Source of the DNA: Sycon ciliatum
Lineage: Eukaryota > Porifera > Calcarea > Leucosolenida > Sycettidae
Length of the DNA: 64,000 nucleotides
Assembly (NCBI RefSeq): GCF_964019385.1
Contig: NC_088647.1
Location: 17,960,728-18,024,727 of the forward strand
Direction: 5' to 3'
Part shown: positions 11,734-24,773 of the stretch, piece by piece
Layout: every line of letters begins with the position of its first letter
How positions within the stretch are numbered: the first letter of the stretch is position 1
The notes under the pieces: generated by a model
What the model was told of the DNA's origin: nothing
Database searches by the model: none
What the model saw: only the letters and a program-made list of their open reading frames with translations
Program-made: the position numbers and the translations under genes

Positions 11734-12879
11734 TGTGCTGTGCTATGCTGTGCTGTCGTTGCTTGATTCTGGTAGACTCGGCCTTGGAGACGAAGATTGT
11801 GCGAAATGCTCTCATTTCCCTGTTGAAGAAAGACACGAAAGGTGAGCTATAGGTGGCCCCCGTTTGCCAGTGGCTGTCATTTTTTTTGGCAAACTGCCGG
11901 AAAAGTGATCAATGCGCAGGGCCCAGAGGTTACACGTAATGAGAGAGAGTCCAACGTGATCTGTTGTGATTTTTTAAAGTTTCATGCCAAACAATCGCCA
12001 GGGGAATACTTCGAAGTAGCTCAATGGTTAGAGCATCATTGGCCCCAAGCGAATGCTCCTGCTTCGAATCCTGGTGGTGACGACCATTTTTTTCTTCAGA
12101 CTTTTTCCCTTTTGGACACCCTCACTTGATTACTACCCAGAGCAATATGGTTGCAATATGGTTATTGCTATTCATTCACAAGTCTTGACACTAAACAGTT
12201 GGTGGTGGAGATTTAAACAGGGTCACACTACAAGCTGACGCTTTTGTGGGGAAGCTTTTGTGGTGCAGCTGCGACCGGCTGTGATCTTGTCTTTTCGTGC
12301 CAGTGCTAAACATAGCATTTGATAATCATATTGTTCGTGATGGCGTGTAATTTGATGTCTGCTTGATTCTCCACCACCAACCATTTAGTGTCAAGACTCA
12401 ATAGAGAGGTTCTGCTACACGGAACTACGTACCAAACTCCGTGTCAACTGCAGGGAAGTTTGACACGGAATTTTCGTACGTTGCACCGGTTCTGCTGTTC
12501 GTGCATGCTCGTAGCATGCATGAACACCCCGCCACATGTACAGTATGTACTCTGTACGCTCACTTTTCACACGGAGTCCAGTCCGTGTGAAGCGTGCTTC
12601 ACACGGAAAACGGTATGAAAAAATCCGTATCAAACTAAATCCCGTACCGCGGCGAAGTTTCCATACGTACTTTGGCACGTTTTACCGTGTGGCAGAATCT
12701 CACTATTATCCCCCAGGGTTTAACCCCAGTTGTCTGGTGCTTGCTTTGGCCTTATACTTGTAGTCATACTTGGTAGCAGATTCTATTGGACCCTTCTCTC
12801 TCTTCCGTATGTGTATACCGGTATCTGTCTGTTTGTCTGTCTGTCTGTCTCTCTATCCTCCATGGCTCTCGCTGCCACT

Positions 12880-12974
<95 letters not shown>

Positions 12975-14665
12975 CTCTCCCCCCATCTTTCTCTGTTGTT
13001 CTGCAGCTGGATTAGCTGGCCTGTTTCTCCAGATCGTCTCGACTGAAGTTCTAGCCAAAGACAGAGCTGTAGCGTTCTTGGGCACGGTACTCGTCGACCT
13101 TGTTCCGGAGTTAGTCAACCCGCACCCGGAGATCGAGGAGTACATTCTTTCTGAGGCGAAGGACGTGAGTGTAATAATTTGGCTAGGGGGCTAGGGAAAC
13201 TGTTCTTGAGATTCAGCAGTGCTGAAGTGAGTAGCGTGTGAAAAGCTATTATTGTACAGGCAAGTTCGGTGCATAGCACTAAGTAGAAACTAAAGTTTAT
13301 GAGTCGAGAACTCGGCTGGTTGGATGTGCGTTACCCAAGTCCAATTACTGCTGGTACCATGCTGTGCAATGTACATGATTGTACTGTATACATCGTTCTT
13401 GATTCCTGTGAGGACGAGATCAGCTATGCCAACGGTTACCCGCCTAAATGTGCTGGCAGTCGGGCAAGAACAGTCAGCGGGCGAAAAGAGAGAGGTGGTT
13501 TAACCCTTTGGAGCCGGCACAGTCAAATATCGACGGTATACCGTCGATGGACTAAAACATTCGTAACTCACTCGAAACTTGACGGATTTCCACGATCTAA
13601 ATATCTAGGAAGAAGCCGGAGAGCTCAGCTTTCTAATGCAACAATCGCCGAACAGCTACAATGTTGCGTTGCAGAGATATCGCGCTCGACATTTCAGTCA
13701 CGGCAAAAGTCGAACTTTTCTCAGTCACTGGCCTTGAGTGAGGGGTTTCCCCTTGGATGACATGCTGATTCACCCAAGCACGCTTCCTCGATCCTGCATG
13801 CACCTGGCCAGCATAAAACAAAACTCAGTGCAAAAAAATTGAGCGTTCCGCAATGAATGAGAGTGAAATGGCTGGCGGCGAGGAAATTTGCTCGTATATC
13901 CAGCTCTGTGGACTGTTCGAGGCGCCGTGGCGTTGGATATGTGACTGCTGTGGTGTTGAATTTGAGCTCTAGTTACTCTGCTCGCGAAGAGCTTTCCAGG
14001 AAGCCCAAGATTATAGAAATCCAAAAACGAACACCAAAGTTATGGCCAAAATAAGGTAAAGAATATGTAGCAGTTGCAGTTGCATACAATTATCAGGATT
14101 ATTTGGGGCTCCAAAGGGTTAATGTGATTCTGGGCCAGTGCATGGTTGTGTTCGATACATTGCACTTGGCAATGGTGCTGTGCTTCGTGAGTGTATGCAG
14201 TCATGCTTGTGCTGAGCAGGCGCTGTACAGACTGCTTGTCTTAGGAGACCAGTCATCTCACTCAGGGCCTATACATGACACATGGCACCGTGACAAGCAT
14301 GTTTGATCTGTGCAGAAGGACTACGGTAAACCGGGAAACTTTTGTGGTGTGCAACTTTGGCGTTTTGAAAAAAACGCCCCTGTTAACGACGGGAAATTTT
14401 AGCGATTTGGTCTTTTCAGGTGGTACTAGTACATGTACTTCCGTTCAAATTCTTCAGTTTTCAGCGATTCAAATTCGCGTTTTGGCGGTGATCGCGAAAC
14501 TCGCGAAAATTATCCGCTCGCGAAAGTTTCCCGGTTTACAGTACCCGGCTGAACGAAGGTTTTTTCTTTGCACCAGGGGATATACGTAGTCAGTGAGTGA
14601 ACCCTGGCTTGAGTGTATTTGTTTTTGCATTTCTCTGTGTGTGTGCGGGAGTGCGTGTGCGTGCG

Positions 14666-14703
<38 letters not shown>

Positions 14704-17700
14704 TGTGTGTAAATGTGTGTATGTAGGCACTTAAACACGTGACTGGCACCCAGTTCAGTTCTGTCATGCTGGTACTCCGCAAGCTGAAGTGCACGTCTGC
14801 ACAGGCCGGCATCCAGAAGTTGGCAGAGGTCCTTGCTACAGTTGGTGGCTTCAGCGCAGCCGATGAGGTCAGTACTGGTTCCAGGGGTTTGTGTGTGTGT
14901 GTGTGGGGGGGGGGGGGGGGAGGGTAGTAAATTCGAAGAACTCCTTGGTGTTTGCATGGCGATCTTTTAGCCGTGCTGTATTACTTATGCCTTCTGTTCG
15001 TGAGGTCCCTGAATCTCTTCTCACCAACAATCCAAGCCTTACTAGCATGTTGTTTATTCTCGGCACGGCCTGTGATGAAAATCTCTCGGCTATTGACACT
15101 GTGTGCTGCGTGGTCGGGGATCGCCAGGCATCCAGGCAGGCTTTTGACTGCTTGGGTTTTGGCCAGTACCCACGCCACTGCGTGCAGCAGTGGGTGATTA
15201 GCCTCGTCCTTATCCTGAGGCCAGCAACTAGATTTTCTGATCTTTTTTTTTCTTTTCTTTTTTTAAAAAATATTCCTAGTGAATGATGACCTGTCTGGCT
15301 GTGTAGGGAGGGCCACAGCTGGGATTTAGGAAGTGTTCGCAAGGAATTCATCAGTTTGAAGATGGTTCACGGGGCAGGATTTTAGTACTGACTGTTTAGG
15401 GTTTAGGTTTGCTTGACTCATTTTAAACGAGCTCAGTTCGTGTTCTGTAGACTCTTTCGGATCCTTGAGCGTCTTTGTTTGAGTGTCTGCCAGGGTAGTG
15501 GCCTTGGTTCCCGCTATTGTCCAGCGAAAGCGTGGGGATTTGTTTTAGTGTTGATTGTGTGCATGGCGTCGTTGTTTTGTGTTTGTGTAGCCAACAGAAG
15601 GTGAGGCAATGCTGCGGGCGGTAGCGTGCGCGTCAGAAGCAGCACACCTCTGCAAGGTGAGTGTGCATGAGCTCACGGCTGTTGTGAATAAGTGCCGGCG
15701 CATCCTCACCACACTCGTCCACCAATGCTTATCCTGTAGGCCTTGCCTGTTGTTTGGTATATGTGCCGAATAGCTTGTAGCTGAAGAAGTTTCCTTGGAG
15801 ACAAAAAAAAGCTATAACAAAACCACTTCAGAATGTTGTTGAAGAGCCTGAAGTTTGTGCTACTACTAAGTGTTGTAGCTGAAGAGGCTGCTATAAAGCG
15901 GCCTTCCGATTATAGTGTATACCAGATACATGAAGGATGGTTTTCCCGGCCATTTTAACTGACCCGTGCGTGGCCAATTTCCTCTCGCCATTCCTTGTTT
16001 GTACATGTGTTCACCCTCCCTTACGTTGACTCGTGTTTTCTGTGTTGGCAGCGAGGAGCGGCGCCAAAGGTTTTCATTGACTACTTGGTCAAAGTAGCGT
16101 TGCCCAGTTTGGGCAGCCTGCCGGAAGACGTGCAACTGATGGCTGCCAAGGGCCTTGCCTTGTTAGTGCACCCACTGGTCATGAAACAGGAAGACATTCA
16201 AGCATTGTGCGAGCCAGCACTGGAGGGGCTCATGGTATGTATACATGTAATGCTCTCTCCCTTCCTGTTGTTTTCGTGTAGCGCTGGGGCTGCTGAAGTT
16301 TATGCTTGTATTGGAGAGTGTTGGTGGTGATAATGTGCTGCCATTTTGAGATGGTGTGTTGCCATATTGAAAGCTTAATAGCTGTATTGCTATAATGATC
16401 CATTTATCGTTCTTCATTGGTTTAAAAGCACTATGACTTTTTAAAGGAGGTAGCGGATGATGCCTTGATTGCAGAGTTAGTTTACAGATGTTGTGTTGGG
16501 GAGCAGAAAGATTGCTGAAGGCTGTACCCTGGTCGGGCCCTGCGTGTCAGTGTGTGTCGAGCAGTTGTCTATCGATGACCGGACAGATGTTTAGGAAGGG
16601 CGAGCAATGCTGCCAGTCGAGGGATTCAACTCACCCTGACGTCTGAAATCAGTGATGTGAAATACCAGTGACGTTTCCCTTCTCTCTTTGATAAGAGCTC
16701 TGACTAGTATCAAGGTTGTAGACCAAACCATGTAACATAACAACAAAGGTTTCACTGTACGTTGGCTAAATTTTGAGGTTGATTGTATACCCTCGTGATG
16801 CTCCAATCCTTGAAATTTGAGCGAATTCGTGGAGAAAATGGTTTTTGACCTTCAATAAATTTCGTGATAAGCCTGAGCTACCTTATTGTGTCTACCAAGT
16901 CGTTTACCTTTTGTTGTGTGTAATTTCACTGAAGGCTTAGTAGAGGGAATCTATATGTACTGTACTGCACTATACATCTAGTTTGCTCTTTTCTCAAATG
17001 TTGCAGTGTGACGTGTTATGATGATTGAGATTTGAGAGCATGGCTTTGTCTTCTTCTGTTGTTTTCACACTGGCCATCGTCATGTGCAGTCCCTTTTACC
17101 CGAAGCACCACAGCCGACCGAATCCGACGAAGCTCCTGCTACTCCGGAGATCAACTATCGCGTCGCTGAGTCCGTCCTGTACGCGTTCCACCAGCTGGCA
17201 AAGAAGGTGAGAGTGATCACCGGGGCCGGGTCAGATGTTTGAGCTGGCTTGCCATAGAAGTGCTCCGGGGACAGTTGTTTGAATACTTTGTGAAATGCGG
17301 TGCATGTAGTTGTATACGAGTACCAACCCATGTACTCCGGTCTTGCACGCCGCTAAGCGAGGTTACTAGTCACTGCTGCTGCCCCGGTAATTCCTACTTG
17401 AGGTTTAGGGGACGGCATTGGTTTTTATAACAGTCCAGTAAGCCACGCTTTGCGCTCAGCACTCAAGATCCCCGTCCCCCTTCACTTTTGTTCTGGCCAT
17501 AACCCTGAGTCAGTATGCATGTGAGTTGTGAGCAGTGCCCGCTCTGAACACGCCCGGATACTGGGAGTTCTTCTGTACTGGCCAGTGTTCTTGGCAGTTC
17601 TGTAGAGAAGAACCACCATTTCCGCATCTAGAGTGATATTTGACAACATGCTGGAGAAGCATGGGTCCTTGTTTTGAAATGTGTTTTTGAACTGTGTTTG

Positions 17701-19553
17701 TTTGTGCTTGTGTTCCGCACGCTCGTGTGTGTATGTGTGTTAGTGCCCAGAGTTTATGCATTCGGATGAGGAGGCAACCACGAGGCTACGCCTGCTCAAA
17801 GTGCGGTAAGCCTGTCTTCTCGTAGTGACCTGTGCGCCTATTGCGTAGCCTGAGCTCTTGCTTCTGGTTTATGCCGCATTGTTCCCAGCGTCACCTTGAC
17901 TGTGTACGGTTGCAAACTTCTTGCTGGTGGCGAGTGTGCAGCCTGTAGTCGATTGTCATTTGCTTTGCTCGCGGATTGCAGTTCTTAGAATTGTCCTTTT
18001 CTTTGTTTGCAGATTGCAGTTCTTAGGACTGTGTTGCCAGTCTGCGCTGAAGGATCTGAAGGCAAGTCAAGCCACAGAGGTAGGGCATACACCAATGTAC
18101 TCCATCCATGTTGCTCTTCCATAAGTAGCTATTGCTGTCCTCTTTTCTTTGGTGTGTGCTGGGTCTGTTAGGGTAGAGGCACCAGGTGTGTCTGCCCGGG
18201 GTTTGAGCCGTGTTATCACGTACCGTTGCTGTTGTTGTTAGTTGCTGCTGCTGTCGTTGTCGGCGGTTATGGTGGTGACTTTATTATAATTATATTGCAA
18301 AGCAAACGGTGTGTATGCCCGGTAATCCTGACAGCTATTTGCCGTGTGTGTGTGTGTTCCCCTTTGATATCATTACAGGCAGCTGTGACGATCAAAGCTA
18401 TCCAGAATATCTCTCTGCTGATCAAGGTGAGTGACGCTGGTGTGTTGCAGTGTATTAAATGTCAACTACTAATTTGTGCAGCACTTACAACTAGGGGGCC
18501 ATCCGTAAATACCGATATTTATTTAGAAACGAAAACTATCATTTCTCCCCTTCCCTGAGAAACGAACACATACAAACGGTACATAGTATCGAAATATTTT
18601 TCTGGACATGCCCACATAATTATACAAACTGTGCATCGATATTTTTCGAGAAACGAACAGGCGCTCAACCCCTCTCTCTCCCCCCCCCCCCCCCCCTAAA
18701 TGTAGTCTCGTTTCTAAATAAATATCTTGACTAGTTTGAGGGAAATAAATATCTATATTTACGGATGGCCCCTATTAGTAAAGCAGGTCATGCATTTCAG
18801 AATCACGATAGAATGTGCATGGATTGCATGTGATTCAGCCGAATGTAACCAGCCATCGTGTGTAGAAGACATTCAACCCCCCCCCCCCCCCCCCGAACAT
18901 GCACACACAATGCCCGGTCCCTACGTCGTGCACAATTCACAAGAACATTCTGTTGCTTGTCTTCAGGGAGAATTGTGTGCTTGCTATACACATCTCATTG
19001 TTATTGAATACCCAAGCAAAACTTAATTTCCATGAGGGACTGTCCGGGGTTACGGTTTACCAACCGCATCAGGCGAAGACTTTTCGTTTTGAAAAATGGA
19101 CAGTTGGTAACCTTGGACAGCGTAACGAAAGAATGAATACAGACCGGTGAAGGAATATGATTGCATGGCTAACGAGCAAACGCAACCTTACTAGAGGAAC
19201 AACTGCATATTCTCTTAGGTTTGCATGATTGTGTTTGTGGGTGTGCACGGTGATCTGAGCTGTAGCCTCGGGGACATGTGATAGGGCGTGGTGTTGTAGA
19301 GAGCACTAGTATCGGCTTTCTCCTGTCGAGACTTGCTTTTCCCTCTGTAGTTGTGTTCATGTCTGTTTATGTTCCGGATGTGTGTGCAGACTTTCTTGAA
19401 GGCCCCACCAAGCTATCAAACCTCTTTCACATTGTCGTTCGCAAAGGTATGCCTTTCTTCCCACGGCCTAATCTCTCTCTCTCTCTCTCTCACTCACTCT
19501 CTCTCTCACTCTCTCTCTCTCACTCTCTCTCTCACTCTCTCTCTCTCTCTCTC

Positions 19554-19628
<75 letters not shown>

Positions 19629-21342
19629 TGAGTGCAGGGTGTTTGCTGGTTGCCTGTAGTTGTTAACTTTTGTAACTGCTGTTGTGTTGTGCTGTTCAGC
19701 CTGTGACTGCGCCTGCAGCGTATAGCACCGTGACCTCCCCGACATCAGATACCACTGCACAGTAAGTAATACGAAGTATGCTAATAGTGGCATGTGTATT
19801 ATCTGATGTACTGTTACTGTCTGCGGCTCTGTTGTCTTGTCTGCATACATGCTCGTTGTACGTGAACTGTTTGATGTGTTCACTATGCAATGTCTCAGAG
19901 TACTCATCCATGTACTGTAATCTAGCGCATATAAGGGGTCGTCCATAAATATCGAACTTTTTTCACAAAACGAAATGATTTCGTTATGGGGTGGGGTTGA
20001 CCAATTTCATTTCGGAAAACATTGATACAATGTGCATGCCCATAGCAGCAGTTACACACTTGCAACTTTTGTTGTATTATGCATGCATATGTTAAACTTT
20101 TTTTTACGTTCTGAGGGGGAGGGAGGGAGGGGTTGGGTCTAAACTAAAATAATTCGTTTTGTGAAAACGTTCGATAATTACGGACGGCCCCTAAGACCAT
20201 GGTGTTCTATTCGAATATAAGACCACCTCCGGTTACGAGACCATGGTCTCCTAAGTGAATGAAAATCACGAAACGAAACGAGGATCATCATAGTTCCATT
20301 GTACTGACATTCACCAGTAATATGCGTGCTTGCTCATGCACATGCCGATGCGATATTTGTCTCTCGCATATATTTAAAGACCATGGTCTTATGATCGAAT
20401 GAAAATGCACTTGTGAAAGGACTGAAAACAGCGACTTTTCGATTATAAGACCATGGTCCTATATGCGTGAGATTACGCTACACGTATGTGTGTTATTTGC
20501 TGCGCTATGGGATTGTGGTAGTGATGATTCATTCAATGCCTACAATTTTTCTCTTTACGTTGTTTGCAACTACTTTTCTGGCACGGCTGTGTTAGTGGTC
20601 TGGGTGGTAGAAGCCAGTGATAGACACCTCAGCTCAGTGTTCCGGCACAATGCCGTTGCCCTGGAGCTCATGACCAGTCCTACGCATTGCTTGTCTCCTG
20701 AGCGGTGGTTTTCACGTATTCATTATTGTTGTTGGGGTGGTGCCGTTGAGTGTCCCCACACGGAGAAGTGACTGCTGTGCTAGTCAGTGCTCACCATGGC
20801 TCTTGCCCGCAGCCCATTCGTCACGTCCGTGTTGTGAAGTGTGTGGAGTCTTCGTTTGGTACTGGGCGAGTGTTATACCATGGTGCCACTGCTGTCACTG
20901 CGTTGGTCGAGTTGCAGGGTCTATCTCCACGACGTTGCATGGCACCACGATGCTTGGCGGTACGGCGCGCCTTAACTGTGTGGGCCCTATCTGTGTTTCG
21001 CCTCATGCCTGGCTTCTCAATGATGTCATCCCATCTGTAATGACGTAATGGTGTCCTGCTGTCTGCCACTCTTCTTGCCCTCGCTCCAGAAAACGACCAG
21101 CACCGGCAACAGCAGGAGCTGATGTGCCCAAACGGCCCATGACCGGTAAGGAGTTGCGTGAGCAGTACAGCACAGCCGCCCCTGGGGGCCGTCCACAGCA
21201 ACAACAGAAGCAGCCGCCGCAGCAAGGAGGACGTTCCTACACTAACCGCGGCGGTGGCCGGGGACAGTTTCGCGGCCGCGGTCAGGGGCGCGGAAGCTTT
21301 CGGCCACGCACCAACAACGACTGGAAGGGTCCCAACTTTTGA
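8359..21342 (+). CDS. API5: Apoptosis inhibitor 5 (API5/AAC-11), 15 coding exons
   Basis: Exons: 8359-8427, 10179-10340, 10740-10836, 11776-11841, 13007-13164, 14727-14867, 15591-15656, 16052-16234, 17090-17206, 17744-17805, 18013-18079, 18379-18426, 19390-19446, 19700-19761, 21090-21342. All introns are GT-AG and the phases match throughout, giving 1,608 nt and 535 aa, close to the usual length of the family. The protein starts MADVEVLYKSYGVLADAGE and contains the family hallmark QLDLCEDED, then KALPLLCREG, LISLLKKDTKG and YAFHQLAKK. API5 is a nuclear protein of HEAT- and ARM-like helical repeats that restrains apoptosis and binds Acinus and FGF2 in vertebrates. The last exon holds KRP-type basic motifs, a Gln/Pro-rich stretch and an RGG-rich tail (FRGRGQGRGSFR). 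I chose the ATG because it begins the conserved N-terminus. The 3' UTR end is not clear. Confidence 0.95.
8894..9490. mobile_element. MITE with TA target in API5 intron 1
   Basis: TA dinucleotides flank TTAAAAAAGG at the left and its near-complement CCTTTTTAA at the right. The ends share the inverted blocks AGAATTAATTTGTTGTTTCGG and GGTCGGTCGG. TA duplication suggests a Tc1/mariner-like origin. Non-coding, 597 bp. Confidence 0.7.
10657..10703. repeat. (TG)n microsatellite before API5 exon 3
   Basis: A TG run ending about 37 bp before the exon 3 boundary at 10740. A second short tract lies at 10441-10480. Confidence 0.9.
11656..11730. repeat. (TG)n microsatellite before API5 exon 4
   Basis: A run of about 75 bp ending 45 bp before the acceptor of API5 exon 4. 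Confidence 0.95.
12009..12093 (+). mobile_element. tRNA-derived SINE head or tRNA relic
   Basis: Contains an A-box-like TAGCTCAATGG at 12017-12027 and a B-box-like GCTTCGAATCC at 12061-12071, spaced as in a tRNA, and is followed by a T7 run that could stop RNA polymerase III. The T stem and anticodon stem are mispaired, so it is not a functional tRNA gene. Intron 4 of API5. Confidence 0.55.
12181..12398. mobile_element. 218-bp MITE with 31-bp inverted ends
   Basis: The left end, AGTCTTGACACTAAACAGTT then GGTGGTGGAGA, and the complement of the right end differ at only two of 31 positions. Intron 4 of API5. A second, weaker inverted pair with TTCTGCTACACGG-like ends follows at about 12408-12702. 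Confidence 0.65.
12888..12971. repeat. (CT)n tract forming the API5 exon 5 pyrimidine tract
   Basis: About 84 bp of CT, continuing as CCTCTCTCTCCCCCC and ending close to the acceptor CTGCAG at 13001-13006. The microsatellite therefore supplies most of the polypyrimidine tract of this splice site. Confidence 0.9.
13504..14118. mobile_element. piggyBac-like MITE
   Basis: TTAA at 13500-13503 and 14119-14122 flank a 615-bp element whose ends are perfect 12-bp inverted repeats, CCCTTTGGAGCC and GGCTCCAAAGGG. A TTAA duplication with CCC...GGG ends is typical of piggyBac. It includes an ACGGTATACCGT palindrome near the left end. No transposase frame. Intron 5 of API5. Confidence 0.82.
14674..14710. 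repeat. (CG)n-(TG)n alternating tract
   Basis: GCGCGCGCGCG runs straight into TG repeats, ending just upstream of the API5 exon 6 acceptor at 14726. An alternating purine-pyrimidine stretch with Z-DNA-forming character. Confidence 0.85.
18495..18772. mobile_element. Harbinger-like MITE, API5 intron 12
   Basis: The ends are GGGGCCATCCGTAAATA and its perfect complement, with TAG and TAT as flanking triplets. The interior contains long AAATAAATATC-type AT blocks and a C15 run. Same end family as the element at 19935. Confidence 0.68.
19471..19625. repeat. (CT)n tract with CACT interruptions
   Basis: About 155 bp of CTCTCT with periodic CACT units, starting 25 bp after the donor of API5 exon 13. 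Confidence 0.9.
19935..20191. mobile_element. Harbinger-like MITE with TAA duplication, API5 intron 14
   Basis: TAA at 19932-19934 and 20192-20194 flank ends GGGGTCGTCCATAAATATCG and, inverted, GGGGCCGTCCGTAATTATCG. Three-base TWA duplications are usual for PIF/Harbinger. A second matched block (TTTTCACAAAACGAA) lies inside the ends. Confidence 0.72.
20193..20463. repeat. Four dispersed AAGACCATGGTCTT-type palindromes
   Basis: Variants of the palindrome AGACCATGGTCT start at about 20195, 20240, 20379 and 20447. The last two are preceded or followed by TCGA(T/A)TATAAG-like flanks. This may be a decayed inverted-repeat element directly abutting the Harbinger-like MITE. Confidence 0.5.
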
Positions 21343-23378
<2,036 letters not shown>

Positions 23379-24659
23379 TTACTGTGCCGTGTGGTCCGGT
23401 AGTTGATTTGACGACGGCGGCGGCGCGGGTATGTGCCTGCTCGGTCTCGCCGACATGCATTCGTCGGTGAACGACCACATGTCCTGCCTCCATGGTATCA
23501 CCATAGTGCTTCTCTCGGACGAGTGCAGCACCTCGGCGCGCACGCTCGCCCCGGACCCGACGGGGACGCTCTCGACGCCGCGGCAGTTCGTGTTCATCAC
23601 CGACATCTCGTAGCCGATCAGGTAGAGGAAGTTCGTCTCCATGTATGGGCAGACCGTCTGCATGCTGCTGTTGTCGGCCAGGATGTAGATGACCTCCTTG
23701 CGGCATGGGCCGCGGTAAACATTTCTGATCTTCAGCGTGTAGAGCACTCCCAGCTCTGTCTGCTCCACATTCTGCACCACGGCACGGAACACTGTGTGAA
23801 AGAACAGAGGCAGGTAGAGAACAGAACAGACTGTTGGTCATTGTCCGTCGGCATGGCTATGTATTTGGAAGAAATTGAATGTCTCGGATCAAAGCAAATA
23901 ATGAGGCTTTTCTACCACCCCACCCTGCACCCTGCATTTGCATAGGACCTTGTGTTCAGCTTGATTATGTGGGATGGCCTTGGGGGGCATCAACATCTGC
24001 ATTCACCATCCTGCAGCTATTTAGGCATTGTGGCCAGTATACATGAGATGAGTATCACTGGTACATGTAAGCGAGGTCAGCCAAGCAGCACTGCTGTGCA
24101 TGTCACCTCAGCTGGCCTGCTAGAGCAAAGGCAATGCTAGTGATAGTGTGTGTACAGTAGTGCATTATAGTAGTGTGTATGTCTCTGTGCCTATGGTGCT
24201 TACGGGCTCTACGGCTGTGGAGTTGGATGAAGCGGCATGCAGCTTGGCTTGCCGTTGTCTGCACAGCACATCGATCTCTCTTCTTTGCATGGATCACTAC
24301 AATGCAAATCACACACAGAAACAGATAATAATAGACCAGGATAGCAGGGTGAGCTGAGGTGAAGGACATCTGTATGATCCCATTTTCAGGCCCCACTGTC
24401 AGTGCTTTGTCGTTCAAGCCCTGAGGCATAATCCTGGGGTGTTGACTAGAGTTAATTATGCCTCTCACTAGGCGCATCCACAGACAATCGAGTGCTAGAG
24501 TCCTGTGGTTTGTGGCTGTTTACAGTGGCCAATATTAGGACACCTTTCATGTGTCAGTTGGGATTTATGTGCAACAAGGAATTAAGCCATCAGATCACGC
24601 GTCAGTCACGGCCACATTTCTTTGGTGTGTGTGTGTGTCACTGTGTGGGTGTGTGTGTC

Positions 24660-24729
<70 letters not shown>

Positions 24730-24731
24730 AC

Positions 24732-24773
<42 letters not shown>

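Noticed and set aside
12009-12093. Functional tRNA gene
   Set aside because: The A and B boxes are present but the anticodon and T stems do not pair properly.
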